Of a stretch of 64,000 nucleotides of DNA, positions 24,014 to 36,722 are shown piece after piece. A program made the translations under genes and the position numbers. Each line of letters begins with the position of its first letter. Within the stretch, counting starts at the first letter, position 1. The notes beneath the pieces are model-generated. The model was not told the DNA's origin. It worked only from the letters and a program-made list of their open reading frames with translations, and did no database searches. The DNA is from Bretschneidera sinensis (lineage: Eukaryota > Streptophyta > Magnoliopsida > Brassicales > Akaniaceae). The stretch is taken from contig CM043698.1 in the NCBI GenBank assembly GCA_023935145.1, positions 60,302,001 through 60,366,000 on the forward strand, in the 5' to 3' direction.

Positions 24014-25399
24014 CTAGACAAGTTTAACAAAGCTGCAATAATCGTCGTTGATCCAACTATACTTCTCCATGAAAGGGTTGGCCTTTGGTTTTGTAGGGTA
24101 GCAATCTATGCTGCCTTTCCACACATTGGCATCCTCCATATCCCTCATGACCTCCCAAACACAGTTGTTGCACTTAAAACCTGCTCCCAAGCTGATCATT
24201 AAAATTCTGTCACCCTTCTTTAGCCTCTTTTTAGCCTCCATGTAACCTAAAACATACCAGAGGCCACCAGCTGATGTGTTACCAAATCGATGAAGCGCCA
24301 TTCTAGCTGGCTCGAGATCATAATCATTAAGCCCTAAACTCTTACCCACCCCCTCAATAACCGCCTTTCCTCCAGGATGTATACAGAAGTGCTCGATCCC
24401 AGCCTTAAAATTCAAGCCTGATGATCCTGCTGCTGCTTCAGGAGCAGGGCTTTTGATTTTTTTTCTAATGCTTGATACAATTACATAGCGAAGAGTTTCC
24501 TTAATTGGTAACATTTTAGGTACTAATACTTTGAAGTTGACTTTCAAGGCTATAGCAGCAGCCTTTTTTAGGTATTTAGTGAGGAGAAAACCTTGGTAAC
24601 CTATTTCATCATCAATTTGTATGCAGCAACCATATGCTTCATCATTGGAGCCGATATGGGTTCGTACCGAGCAGTTCAACTTCAAGATGGCTTGATTCTT
24701 CAAGGATCTATTGTTCGTCAAGAGCATCGAACACCCTCCTGATCGGAACAAGCAGTTGGAGAGCATCATGGATTTTTCTTTCCCACAGTACCAATGTTGA
24801 CCTATTGATTCTGTACTCACAACAATAGCAAATGAATTCTTGTATGACTTGAACAAATGGTGGACAAGATCAACAGCTACAACGCTTGCACTACAGCCCA
24901 TTCCAGAGAGGTTGAAGGCCTTGATGTTCTCCCTCATCTTGTATCGGTTTATTACTCGAGCTGTTAGAGAAGGCGATGGAGAGAACAATGACACGTTCAC
25001 AACGAGTATGTCGATTTCTGATGGTGAGATTTCGGGTGACTTAGCAAAGAGGTTGTCAAGTGTTTGAAAGATGATATCATCCATCTCAGAAAATGCATCA
25101 ATTAGGCTATGTAACTCTTCTCTGCCTTCGATGACATTTCTTGGGCAGTAAGTTTCATCACCAATACCAGAACTGACAATAGTTTGTAAGAGAAACCTGT
25201 ATTCTTCAATACCAAGGTTTTTGTTTCTCATGACGATTTTGCCACAGGATTCAGTGTCAAGCTTTCTGTCCTCAGTAGCCTTGTGGCACTCATAGTGCAG
25301 CATATAGCAGCATTTGTCTCTCATTTGGAATACCCACTTACAGAGGTTGATAATGACGTAGAGAAGCATTAGTAAACATATTGTCATGAAGAGCTCCAT
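24014..25399 (-). CDS. 3-ketoacyl-CoA synthase (KCS), KCS3/KCS12-like
   Basis: A single-exon gene of 461 residues. KCS enzymes sit in the ER and condense malonyl-CoA with a long-chain acyl-CoA, the first and chain-length-determining step of very-long-chain fatty-acid elongation for wax, cutin, suberin or sphingolipids. An N-terminal hydrophobic stretch (MELFMTICLLMLLYVII) is the membrane anchor. The catalytic cysteine is Cys169 in NLSGMGCSA; further conserved residues are His337 and His341 in HFCIHPGGKAV and Asn374 in RFGNTSAGG. The first ATG in frame is at 25399; the frame is open to 25477, but only from a GTG. Length and the single anchor resemble the shorter KCS3/KCS12/KCS19 subgroup, which is a judgement. 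All catalytic residues are present, so activity is plausible. Confidence 0.9.
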   Translation of the reverse strand: MELFMTICLLMLLYVIINLCKWVFQMRDKCCYMLHYECHKATEDRKLDTESCGKIVMRNKNLGIEEYRFLLQTIVSSGIGDETYCPRNVIEGREELHSLIDAFSEMDDIIFQTLDNLFAKSPEISPSEIDILVVNVSLFSPSPSLTARVINRYKMRENIKAFNLSGMGCSASVVAVDLVHHLFKSYKNSFAIVVSTESIGQHWYCGKEKSMMLSNCLFRSGGCSMLLTNNRSLKNQAILKLNCSVRTHIGSNDEAYGCCIQIDDEIGYQGFLLTKYLKKAAAIALKVNFKVLVPKMLPIKETLRYVIVSSIRKKIKSPAPEAAAGSSGLNFKAGIEHFCIHPGGKAVIEGVGKSLGLNDYDLEPARMALHRFGNTSAGGLWYVLGYMEAKKRLKKGDRILMISLGAGFKCNNCVWEVMRDMEDANVWKGSIDCYPTKPKANPFMEKYSWINDDYCSFVKLV

Positions 25400-25735
25400 A
25401 GAGATTAGAGAGAGAAAGGGAAGAAGGGGAGTTTTTAAGAGTACTATATGAGATCTATGGAGCTTATGTTTTTTCACTGTGAGGTACTATATGTTTTATA
25501 GAACTCTAACAGGCCAGTCACATTCTACTTCGGCCACTTGGCATTTATTATTAAATCAAATCAGGTAGATTCGAGGAGTTGAATCTAAATACTAGCTCAA
25601 GCCATTTATATCTATTCGAGCTCGAGATGAACATAATAATCCAGACTTGAGCTAGGCTCAAGCTCATTTTCAAGAACTCGAGCTCAAGCCAACTCCAAAC
25701 TTAAAGAGTCCGATGAACCTAATCAACTTTTGAGC

Positions 25736-25777
<42 letters not shown>

Positions 25778-26941
25778 CAAGCTTTAATTTGAGCCCAAAT
25801 AAAAATACATATTTTTTTTAAGAGCTATTAACTAGAGTTTAGCTTGTTATATCAAACGAGTTTCGAGCTCAAACTCGACTTAAAAACCTCATCAAACCGA
25901 AACTAAATCTTCCGCAAGTCGAGCTTTGAGCAACTCGACTTGCGGGCTAGCCTTATCTACTTTACACATAAATAATGAGTTGAAAATTCTCTTCGATCTA
26001 CCCAACAATGTACTTTAAAGCAGGTTGACTACATAAGAGTTCGTACCATTGGTAGGCTGGATTCATTAATATGAAAGGTAAAGTCAGAGCAACACATTAA
26101 ATTGATGGGCCTGAAGATTTTGATGTTTGTGGTACAAATTCAAACTTGTACAAACTAAAAACTTTACAGGTAGAGATATATGTAACAGTAATCTCTATAG
26201 AATTGGAGATCGAGCACGGAGTTTTAGATTTTTCTCATTGTAATTAAAGCCATTTAGGGGCCGTTATAGGTATTGATCAGGTATATTATTGGGACTTAAA
26301 CATTAATTAATAAGGTTGCATTAGATCTAGAGAATGAATAAAATGGCTAAAATTATGTCCACAACTAAGCTGTTAAAGGTAGAAATGTCATTCAATCTTG
26401 AAAATAATTCATGGATTTTGATAAGGTCAGTAATCAAGCTATGGGACTACTTCTTGTTTGTCTTTTTTTCCCTATGAATCGCCAATTGGCCATTGAGAAG
26501 ACTTCGTTTTCCTAGTTCGTTCTCAATCTCAATCTCAGTGTTAAAAGTTAGCATCAAGTTTTAAATTGGAGAGCAGAAAATGTGTTTTTCTGAGCGCTGT
26601 GGCCATTAATTGCCTTTAATCAGACTGGTTTCATAAGTAATATACAGTAGTTCTCATCTTGTGTATCCTTAATTTTTGATGCATTTCTGGTTTTACTCAT
26701 GTGATTTATTCAGTCAGCTTGGGCCGTAGGGTGTTGGGTTGCAACTCTCCTGTTTAGTTACCACCGTTGAGTTTGGAACCGCGTCGAGACTCACCTTCGG
26801 AAGTGAGATCACCACCGGCTTAGATGACAATCCATACGCAAAGCCACAAAAAACATACACACACGATACGTATGTTTTCATGGGTACGCATGTACACATT
26901 ATGCTAATACAAGTATATGAAATGAAATTTGCAATAGAGTA
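25400..26941. other. Upstream region of the KCS gene, no supported gene
   Basis: Contains GAGCTCGAG-type degenerate repeats (25550-25950), an (AT) run (25739-25776), then AT-rich DNA. A less AT-rich patch at about 26715-26880 reads TTVEFGTASRLTFGSEITTG and DNPYAKPQKTYTHD on the plus strand and is also open on the minus strand. It was not recognised and may be an exon remnant. Confidence 0.4.
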
Positions 26942-28175
26942 TGTTAGGGTAGTTAAAGTTTAATTCTCAACTCAGAAGTTTTGATGTAGATAAACCATAT
27001 TATTATTACTAAAATGTTTATTAAGTGTGTGTGATATTTAATGTCAGAATCAAGCGTTTATTGTAGATTACATAATCAAGTAATTTCTGTCAGATTGCAG
27101 AATCTGACATTCGTTGAGAATCAAAGAGAGATTGTGGAATCCGAGAAGATTCCAAGAAGATTGCAGAATCCGAGAAGATCCCGAGAAAATTGTAGAATTT
27201 GAGAAGTTTGAAGAATCAGAGAAAAAATCATGAAAACCAAGGAAGAAAGTTGCAAGGGGCAAGGCGCCTGACAAGAGGTTAGGCGCTTGACAGGGTGGTA
27301 AGTGCTAGACAGAAAAAAGTTGAAGAAAAGTGTGTGCTTGCTAAAGAAGAAGTTTGAAAGAGTTGCGTGCAAGGGCTAGCCGATTGCATAGGCATCTGAG
27401 AGAGGCTTAGGCGCCTAGCTAGGCACCTGATAGGGTGCTAAGTGCCTAGATAGGCGCTTGACAGAGTGCTAGGTTCCTGGTTGGAGAAGACTTCAGAAAA
27501 GTTGTCACTTGCAGAAGAAAGGACTAAAGGAGCATGTAAGATAGGTCTAGGTGCCTGACATAGTAAGACCAATATTGGTTATTCGATTTTGAAGACCAAA
27601 GACCGAAGCCTGAAGAGCCTGGTCTACATAAAAAATGAAGACGTTTGATAAGACGACTGAAGGCACCTATTGGGAGTCAGACTAATCTTTATTTAAAGAT
27701 TATATCCGTCATAAGTTCAGAGGAGTATCTGATGAGTAGATTTCAGAGTTTCCTTTCTTGAAGGCACATCTGAAGGCTATAAATAGATGAAGCTGAAGCG
27801 AAGTTAGACATCAATCTTAAAGATTAAAATACAAGCTTAAGAATTAGTTTTATTTAGTATTTTGTGTAGTGTTTATTCTGTAAGTTGTGTAAACTGTGAG
27901 ATTATGGGTGGAGAGAATGCGTCCTTTGTAAGGTTGCTTGGTATAACGTTGATCAACTAGTGAAACTCAGTAAACCGGGGAGACATATTGAAAGAAGTGG
28001 ACGTAAGCACAGTCATATTGACGAACCATTATAAAATTACTGTGTTCATTTCCTTCTTCCCTTACTCTTTAATTTGGATTATTTTCAATTATAGCTTTAT
28101 AGCTTATATGATCTTATTGTGCTAATCACCTTGGTTTATTTTGTAGAACCAATATACCCTCTCTTGGTTTTCTGA
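26942..28175 (+). repeat. 5' LTR of the copia relic
   Basis: Starts TGTTAGGGTAGTTAAAG. Carries short repeats around gcgcctgacaag and taggcgcctagc between about 27260 and 27560, and tataaatag at about 27779 as a possible promoter. The 3' edge is set by the adjoining PBS and is approximate. Confidence 0.7.
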
Positions 28176-28179
28176 AAAT

Positions 28180-28191
28180 TGGTATTAGAGC
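28180..28191 (+). other. Primer-binding site (initiator tRNA-Met type)
   Basis: tggtattagagc is one base from the tggtatcagagc complement of plant initiator tRNA-Met, the usual primer of copia elements. Confidence 0.75.
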
Positions 28192-28229
28192 ATGTCTCCA
28201 TTCTACTTGATTAAAAATCAAGGAGTTCC

Positions 28230-29815
28230 ATGAATTCTTACACTGGTTCTACTAATACTAAGCAACTGGCCAGATTCAACCCACCAATCTTTAATGGATC
28301 AAATTACTCATTCTAGAAAAAGAGATGAATGGTCTACATCAAGAGCATCGACATCTACGACATCTACTATTGGAAATGATTGCCAAACGCCCATACAGAC
28401 ATACCAAAAAGATTGGTGATGTTGAAATCGAGAAGGATGAAGATGAATGCACCGCAATTGAAAAGACTCAACGGGAAACCAACAATAAAGCCATGCATCT
28501 ACTCTACTGTGGAATCGACAAGAACCAATTTAACTGGATCCAGTATTGTGAAACTGCCTAAGAAATCTAGAACAAACTAGAGACTACTTTCAAAGGTACG
28601 ACTAAGGTTAAATTAACTAAAATAAACACATTGATGTCTTCATTTGAATCTTTCAGGATGGGTGCGAACTATAGTGTGTTGGACATGACTACTTAGTTCA
28701 CAGAAATAGTGAACGAGTTAAAGTCACTCAGAAAGGAATTCACTCAAACTGATATGGTGATCAAGATGGTTAGATCCTCACCAAGGAAGTGGCTACCCAA
28801 AGTGTCAACTATCGAGGAATCTGATAAGATCACCACAATGACTCTCGAAGACCTCGTTGGTTCACTCATGACCTATGAGATTAACCTAAAGGTTGACGAA
28901 GACAACCAGAAGAAAACCATTGCCTTAAAAGTAGTGGATGACAATGAACAAGAGCTATTAGATGAAGATGACGATATTTCCAAGATGACCAGACAACTCA
29001 AGAGAAATCTTAAGAGGTTAAAAAAGGGTAAGAAGTTCAATAAGTATGATTTATCTACTAACGACTCTACTCGTAAATTTTCTTATAAGTAAAGTGAGTC
29101 ATTAAGAATGAGAGAACCTTTGTGTTTTAAATGCAACAAGCCCGACCATTTGAAGGTAAACTGTCTAAGGCTTAAAGGGTCACACAAAACCACTTTCAAG
29201 AAGAAAAAAAGCCCTAGTGACAATCTGGAGTGATGGCGTATTAGAAGACTCTATTGGAGAAGATGAAGTCACTAATTTCTTCCTAATGGCTCAAAAGACA
29301 ATGAGTATTAAGCAATCGACGAGACTGAGATAAATGAACTTGATACTTCCTCTACAAACCATGAATTAGAAAATACCTTTTATTCTTTGTTAGACAAATA
29401 TAAGAAACTTAAGACTAGGTATGACTCATTGAAAAGTTCATCATCAAAAATTCAAAATGAATTAGACTTAGTTGCAACTGAAAACTTTTTACTAAAATCT
29501 GAACTTTCATCCTTGAAAGAAACAAATCAAAAATTCAAAAAAGAATTTTGAGTTAAAAAGAATTTTTACTAAAATCCTAGAAAGTGGAGAAAAATTGAAA
29601 AAAATTTAGAGCTTTAGAGATGTGTGTTTGAAAAAGCAAGACTAGAGTACAATCAAGAAGAAATAGAAAAGCCTTACTAAATCATAATGGACAACATGAA
29701 AAACTTATCACCTAAAGAAAAAAAACCAGTTTACACATGTTCATTCTGTAAGAGAAACGATCGCATCTCTAGGTTTTGTTTTGATAGATTAAATACTCGA
29801 GCTTGGGTTCCATAA
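28230..29815 (+). pseudogene. copia gag remnant
   Basis: Fragments in order: QLARFNPPIFNGSNYSF near 28262 (start of the copia gag, UBN2 type); WLPKVSTIEESDKITTMTLE near 28790 within an open stretch 28709-29092; and a CCHC zinc knuckle LCFKCNKPDHLKVNC near 29120-29165, whose CX2CX4HX4C pattern is complete and typical of nucleocapsid RNA binding. It ends near 29815 with RISRFCFDRL and WVP. Stops and frameshifts break it in many places. Confidence 0.75.
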
Positions 29816-30053
29816 ATAACCTACATGTTTAAACCTGTAGGTTGAGCTGAACAATAGTAGTTTTTTAATTATATGTTTTGTTTCTGGGTTCTGTGTTTTG
29901 TTAAATCCCCACAAGTTTAGGGGAGTTTCTTGACGCTTTTTCATTTTAGACAAAAAGTGATGAGAAGTTTAGACAATGTTTGGTACTTTTAATTCCATAT
30001 CTACAAGTTTTGTTTAAATTATCTGTACTATCTATTAGAGGTTTTGTAGACAT

Positions 30054-30068
30054 AAAAAATGGGGAGAT
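30054..30068 (+). other. Polypurine tract of the copia relic
   Basis: aaaaaatggggagat immediately precedes the 3' LTR start, the canonical position for plus-strand priming. Confidence 0.75.
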
Positions 30069-30719
30069 TGTTAGGGTAGCTAATGTTTAATCCCTGATTC
30101 AAAGGTTTTGATGTAGACAAATCATATTGTTATTACTGATATGTCCATTAAATGTGCATGATATTTGATGTTAGAATCATGCATTTATCGTAGATTGCAT
30201 AATCAAACATTTATTGTCAGATTGCAGAATCAGATAGAATCCAACATTCATTGAAAATCAAAGGGAGATTGTGGAATCCAATGAGATGCGAAATCTGAAA
30301 AGATCTCGAGAAGATTACGGAATCCGATAAGTCTGAAGAATTAGAGAGAAAATCACGAAAACCGAGAAAAAAAGCTGTAGGGGGCCTAGGTGCCTGGCCA
30401 GGCACTTGACAGTTTGGTAGGCATCTGATAGAAGAAAGTTGCAGAAAAGTGTGCGTTTGTTGAAGAAAAATTTCGAAGAAGCTGCGTGCAAGGGCTAGGC
30501 GATTGCATAGGCATTTGAAAGAGGCTTAAGTGCCTAGTTAGGTGCTTGTTGGAGAAGACTGCAGAAAAGTTTCTACCTGCTAAAGAAAAGACTAAAGAAG
30601 CATACAATGCAAGTTTGGACGCCTGGGTAGGCACCTGAGACAGTGCTAGGTGCCTGCCTAGGTGCCTAGCTAGACGCCTGACATAGTAAGACAAAGTTTG
30701 GTTATCCAATTTTGAAGAC
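30069..30719 (+). repeat. 3' LTR of the copia relic, first part
   Basis: Matches 26942-27592 with substitutions and small gaps. The LTR resumes at 33544 (accgaagcccgaagagccct, matching about 27603) and fades near 33795. Confidence 0.75.
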
Positions 30720-33543
30720 TGTAGACACCTAATTTCATTCCAAAAAATATTTAATGGATCACGCGCGGATTCCTATGACAAATCTTTGATCCTAGTGTGT
30801 TGGGACTTGGTAAGTGAGGAAGTATGGATTTAATTGGGGAGTATGAGCAATTGCAAGACCATTTTGTTCAATCTATTTAATTCACTTTGGGTTTAAATCA
30901 ATTGGATTTTATTTGATTCAACTAACCAAAGTCTTCATTTAAATTTTGACCCAATCAAAAACCCACTAAAGTTCTTTGATCTTTCCTAAACCCAAACACT
31001 TTTGGCCCAAATTTCAAGCCCAAGAAGACTTTTAATTTTTAATGGTGAACTTCCAATTTCGCCCTCCACTTGGTACTCCTTGATTGGTTCACTTGTCTCA
31101 AAGCAAAAGTTAATTTTTTATAATTAAAAAGACGTCTCTCTCCTCTCCCTATGTGGCTGGCCAGAATGAGGAATTTTCACTCTTTCTTTTTGCTTTTTGA
31201 ACTCAAATCGACCTCCTAGATTCCCTCATATTCTTTTTTTTTTTTATGAAATGCTATTTTTTTCCACACAAAATAAGACTTTTTTCACCTAAAAAGCAAC
31301 AACAATGCACTTATAAAGTAGCGGATTTTTCTCTCTCTTTAGACAACCATGTGTACCAAAAAGAAAGAGTTTCTCTTCTTCTCCTTTTGCTTAGTTAATA
31401 GGACATTACCTTATTAATCTTCTATCCTTTTCTAAATGTTAAATAACACATTTTTGCCCAAAAAATCACATTTTATATCCCAAAAACAACACCTAAAAAA
31501 CAACATTTTTTTTTTTAGAATGTGAAGCATTTTTCTTGTTTCTTTTGCTTTGTAATTGCACTCTTTTTTCCCTAAGCTTTTCCACTTTATTATATATCAA
31601 AAACCAAAGAAAATTGTATTTTTTTTCACCCCCCCTTTGTTCTTTCAAAGCAAGGAGAGTTTCTCCTCACCTTTTTTTGCTTTTGCTTTTGCTTTTGCTT
31701 TTGCTTTATTGAAAACACTCCAAAATATCCTTTCTTGTTTACCTTTTTGCAAACCTTCTTCTTCACTTTTTTTTCACCTCGAAGAAACTCCTCCTTCTTC
31801 CCTATGTCCAGCCACCTAAAAGTCTTTTCCCTCTCACTTCTCACTTGGTTTACCACACATTTTCTTTAGCCTCACATTTACACCCCAAAAGTGAAATATC
31901 TTTTTCATCTCAAAAGTTGAAACTACTTTTCCCCTTCCCTATATGACCAGCCATGCACCTTATTTTCACCCATTATTTTGCTTTTTTTAATCTCTTGGCC
32001 AGCCTTTACTCCTCTTATAAATACCCCAATTTGCTAACACAAGAAAGACAACACAGCATTAAGGCAAAGTAATGCAAAAAAAAAAAAAAAAAGAAAAGAA
32101 GGAAAGTTTAGAGAGAAAGAAAGAAGTGAGAAAAGAGAGAAAAATAGAGAAGAATAGGAAGATCAAGGAGAGAAATATAAAGAAAGAGAAGAATGTTCAA
32201 GGAATGTGAGAAAAGAGCAAAGAATGAAGCACAAAAAAAGAACCAGTGAAAGTTCTTCATTATTTTCGGTCACCATTTTTGTTTTTTTGGTCCTCTAATC
32301 TTCACAAATCATTCTTCCAACTTCACTAAGTCCACAAAAGCACAAGGATCTCTGAGGATAATCCTCGCACGCGAAAATTTTCCTTAGCCAAAGAAGGTTG
32401 GTTAAGCTTATACTTTTTTTTGCAAAATAAATTGCTAGCAGGATTCATGTCTTTAAACCACCTTTAAAATAGACTAGATTAATTTAGCTCACTTAGAAAG
32501 TTTCATCTTGAGATACTTACTAGTTTCTTAGCATTTTATCTTTCATTAGTCAGCTACTAGTCATATATAGTCACTTAGTTAAATGCAATGTTAAGTTAAC
32601 GGTAGTTTTAAAGTTCTTTCATCTAGTTTATTACCTTAAGAATTTGTATGTTCTCTAAGTTAAATATTTTATTTTAAGTTATCATTAATTTTATGTGAAC
32701 TTTAGTTCTTTAAGAAGAATTTTGAGCCCCCTAGGTCTTTGTTAATTTTGGGCCCCCTTTGGCCCATTAAAAGTGTTACTAGTTACTAGTTGCTAGTTAT
32801 TTTGAATCTCGTCTCTAAGGTGGTTTAATTTAAATCCATTTAGCTTAATTTTTATTTTTAACCCGTCTAGTTTAAAATAATTTAGTTTCAATTCATCTAG
32901 TTTAACTTACATAATTGATCCACCTAGTTTAAATGCACGCACTCATCCATACTTTGCAGGTAAATTTTAATATTTTTTTCTTCATAGTCAAAGCAAATTA
33001 TTTCCTTTTTATACCTACTTTTATCATATTACTTTAAAGTTAATATTTGGTATTGCTTTGTTTGAATAAAAATTGCAAAATGTGTGCTTGGTTTTAGTAG
33101 TAGTGTATGATAATAATACTTAAATCAAAATTTCAAGTAATTTCCTTGAAACAAAAAGGGTTAGACTTCGGTCTAGGTAAGAGAGAAAGCTTTAAATCCT
33201 CACTCTTTTGCAACCAAATCTCCCGAGCTTTGGAATTTCTCACGTAGACCAATGACAAGGGATTTGACCCCCTTCAAGGTCAAATGGCAGCTCTTTACCC
33301 GTCATCCTTATTTTGTGCCTGGATGACAAATGACACCTTGTTTAGTACATTAAAATCGCACCCATCATGGGAGCCTCCTTACTACTTATAAAAGGTTTGT
33401 ATTAGACTTGTTAGGTTTCACTCGTTTCCATATGCCTACTCATCGTAATCTGCACCCTCGCCATATCCACCTTCTTTAAAGGGAGTGGCCTTGGGTAATG
33501 AGCCGGATGCACGGGTCTCAGGCCAAAAAGAGCGGTACCTACA
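30720..33543 (+). mobile_element. 2.8-kb solo LTR inside the copia 3' LTR
   Basis: Starts TGTAGACACC and ends GGTACCTACA, the TG..CA form of an LTR. Flanks are aagac (30715-30719) and aaaac (33544-33548), a 5-bp duplication with one mismatch. A TATA box TATAAATA at 32016-32023, followed by an A/G-rich leader, fits an LTR promoter. A (TTTTGC)n hexanucleotide repeat lies at 31680-31708. No coding region was supported; the ORFs at 31556-31856 are low-complexity shadows. Its length suggests a gypsy LTR, but the family was not identified. Confidence 0.6.
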
Positions 33544-33795
33544 AAAACCGAAGCCCGAAGAGCCCTGGTCACATAGAAGATGAAGACGTCTGGTAAGACA
33601 ACTGGCTAGATGCCTGTATATACGACTAAAGAAACCTGTTGGGAGTCAGACTGATTTTTATTTAAATAGGATCTCTGTCATAAGTTCAGAGGATTCTCCG
33701 AGGAGTAGATTTCAGAGTTCCTTTTCTTGAAGGCACAACTAAAGGCTGTAAATAGAGGAAGATGAAGTGAAGTCAAATATCGATCTCAAGGGTAA

Positions 33796-35729
33796 ACGAG
33801 CTAGAACAAAATCTTAAAACTCATTTATCAAAAGATCTGACTTCGAGCATAGGTGTGCTTGATTTATTCAGACTCGATTGTGAACAGTTTATTTATAGCT
33901 CACTTATATTCTCATTTAAAGCTTGTTCATATATACTCGTTTTTGTTCGATTAGAACTCGTTTAAATCCTAGGGTCACTCATTCTCTTTACTTTGTTTAT
34001 GTTTATTTAAAAATTTGTCCATATAAGTGTTCACTTAAAGTTCATAAACAAGCTTGGTTATATAAGAGTCAAGCTCGAGCCCAGAACGAGCTCAAGCTCG
34101 CTCATTAATGAGCTCGAGCTTGGCTCGTTTATGTAAACGAGTCAAGTTTGAACAGATTCGAACATCTTAAAATTTAAATGAGTTGTGCCTTAACAAGGTT
34201 TTTAGCGCTCGATTAAGGTTCGTTCATGTTCAAATTTGTTAAAAATCTTATTGAACGAGTCCAAACAAAGTACGACTCGACTAGTTAATAGCTCTAATTT
34301 AGAGCAGTACTTATATGCATTCGAATTTTATAGCAATGCCAGTGCAAAATACCTGCAAGAATTATGTTTATGGATAACTGTTTCAGTAAAACAATAAAAA
34401 TAGATGATTCTTGATGGAGTATAAAGGAATGTAGCAAAAGACTTCCAAGTTAAAATAGGCTGGGAAGGGAGACTAATTTTTGGAGTAGTGCTACAAGGAT
34501 ATTCATTCAAAACACCCATTGAAAACTTGAGTGGTAATTACCACTCGAGTTTTTAAAGAATCAAAAAAAAAAATTTATTTTAATTTTGATTTTATGTAAC
34601 GCGATTTCATTGATTAATACTTTAAAATGTATGTTTTGCTGTTTATTATGGATGCATCTTTGCCTTAGTTTGATCGGTGTGGTGTGGCTCGTATGCCTAC
34701 TTTTCGCAAGTGTGAAGACAAATTACCTATGAATAGTTTTGGAGCTATAACATTGTCATGGTTGCCATGTTTTCCTGCAGGATGTAGTACAACAACTTTT
34801 AATAGCTAGCTGAGGAGTTGATATGGAATGAAAGTTTGTTTTGCTCCTATTCAAACTCTTGCGTCAACTAATAGGACATAGCCACCATAATTTCAGTTCA
34901 GAACGGTCAGCTCTTAATGCCGCAAACAAGAAAACCCAAAATAACAATAATAACAACAGTAATGTCTGAGTTACTACCGTTTCACTTAAAATGGAAAGAC
35001 TAAGAAAAATAATACGAAATGTGTTTCAACCAAAGAGAATGAAAAGAAAAGAAAGGAAAAGGCACGCTATAAAATGTGTTAATTTATTACTTGACTGAAT
35101 AACTGCCGGCTTACAAATTTGTGGCAATGATTCTTCGCAAAAAGAAAATTAATGACCCATGTGATGTTAATCTACTCTTAATATTTTAACATGCGTTACG
35201 TTACGTGTGTGTTGATTTATTATTATGTAACGTTTTTTTTTGAATTTTTTGTCAGTTTTCTTTCTCCTCGATTATTGTGTCTATCAGAAAAATATCTATT
35301 ATTGACATCCAAAAGTATATCTTTCGTAAAACTCTAATTTTCTGATTATCCTTAAAGTTGATAAAATAAACAATTGATCAATGTCAAAACGAAAAGAAAA
35401 AATGAGATTTTTAAAAGGAAAAACTAACATTAAAACAAAATAAGAAAAAATGAAGAAGAGAACAATATACTCGAATGAATAAGTGTTTGCATTTTGCATG
35501 GAAAGATTGAAAAGTGAAGAAAAAACACGGTTTGAGAGGGAAAAAAAATAGTTATAAAGGTGCTTATAATTGCAAGAGGAGTGTTGTTGGTGATAAGGTT
35601 TGGTGGAAGTGGGTGGGACTGTGGGAGTTATCAGTGAGAGACAAAATGGGAGTTGGGGAGTGGATTAAAAGCGTGAGGTGATTGTTCGGTATTTTGTTGA
35701 CAGTTTGTCATTAATAATACATTGATTAT
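33796..35729. other. Unassigned AT-rich region with GAGCTCGAG-type repeats
   Basis: 33890-34300 contains many degenerate gctcgagct, gagctcgagc and cgagtc motifs, similar in style to 25550-25950. No gene is supported in the remainder to 35729. Confidence 0.4.
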
Positions 35730-36322
35730 GCTGATATTTTATATTTAAAATTAACCTACTCAAATTTTAGATAAAAAATACAATCACAACAAATAAATAG
35801 ATAAAACAAACAAAGATAAAAAACACAACAGTTTAACGTGGTTCGATAATCTTTTTGCCTATATACACCAACAAACCTATTATTTTACTAATATTCAATT
35901 ATAACTTCAGGAAGTGTAAAATTGTTAAATTCTCACAACCTCACAACCCGAAAGCCCCAATACACACAAAGCTCTCAACCTGACTCTAGTTGTAAGTGTT
36001 CTTTCTACTTAACAACCCAAAACTCCAATACAACCAAAGTTCTCATCCTAGCTCTAGTAGTAAACTCTTTTGATTTACAATGTATATTGAAATTATGGGT
36101 GTCCCTCTAACATTCTCTAAGACCTTTTTTATATAGAGAATATTTTCCTAATACTATTTGGAAAAAGAACAACTTCATATAGACAACTACTACTTATACA
36201 AGTAACAATCTAATAGGAAACTTCTACTACTCCCACTAAAATAAACAACTACAAAATAGGAAATCACTTTTTTCAAACCCATTAGAAGTCTTCTTTGTAA
36301 GATTTGAATCAAAATCCTAACA
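35730..36322 (-). repeat. copia-type LTR, related to the inverted pair at 8840-9824
   Basis: On the minus strand it starts TGTTAGGATTTTGATTCAAAT at 36322 and shares blocks with both arms of 8840-9824 (for example caatctaataggaaact and tcacaacccgaaagcc on the plus strand). It follows a copia RNase H remnant in the same orientation, as a 3' LTR would. The far end is approximate. Confidence 0.6.
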
Positions 36323-36429
36323 GATTCCATGCTTATGCATTGGATTTTAATGAATTTAATAGGGGTGAACACCAAATAAAATCATAGCTTTATAATAGTA
36401 ATAGATAAAAAAGAATATAAAAGGAAAAT

Positions 36430-36722
36430 ATTTACATTAATACGCCCTCTCAAGTTGGCGCATGTACTTTAGTGATGACCAACTTGCCAAGCAAGAAGTT
36501 GAACTGCTGGCGTCCCAAAGCCTTAATAAATATATCAGGAAGCTGCAAATGTGCGGAAACATGTTGAGTAGCAATATCATGTGACTGAAGTCTGCGCTCA
36601 TAAAGGATCGAATTGGTAGCAATATAGAGAGAGCAACTTGGCTATCACAAAAAAGTTGCATTGGTTGGGGATGGGAGATACCAAGAATGGACAATAAGTT
36701 TCATAACCATATCAACTCACTA
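36430..36722 (-). pseudogene. copia RNase H C-terminal fragment
   Basis: Minus-strand fragments PMQLFCDSQVALSI, then in another frame ATQHVSAHLQLPDIFIKALG and FLLGKLV, are the end of a copia RNase H domain. They are followed by a purine-rich caacttgagagggcg tract near 36450 that could be the polypurine tract. The reading frame is broken at least once. Everything upstream of the element is missing. Confidence 0.75.

Larger units (their letters stand above)
26942..33795 (+). mobile_element. Degenerate Ty1/copia element with nested solo LTR
   Basis: Two similar LTR starts, TGTTAGGGTAG at 26942 and 30069, match for several hundred bases. Between them are a PBS, a gag relic and a polypurine tract, so the element reads on the plus strand. 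Most or all of pol is missing, giving an internal region of only about 1.9 kb. The 3' LTR is interrupted at 30720-33543 and loses similarity to the 5' LTR near 33795. Confidence 0.8.

Noticed and set aside
25400..25477. 26-codon N-terminal extension of the KCS frame
   Set aside because: Starts at a GTG; the first ATG is at 25399 and directly precedes the membrane anchor.
25739..25776. Long AT dinucleotide run as a replication origin or attachment site
   Set aside because: An ordinary microsatellite; no accompanying structure.
31556..31856. ORFs rich in phenylalanine or lysine
   Set aside because: Low-complexity pyrimidine/purine tracts and a TTTTGC hexanucleotide repeat within a solo LTR.
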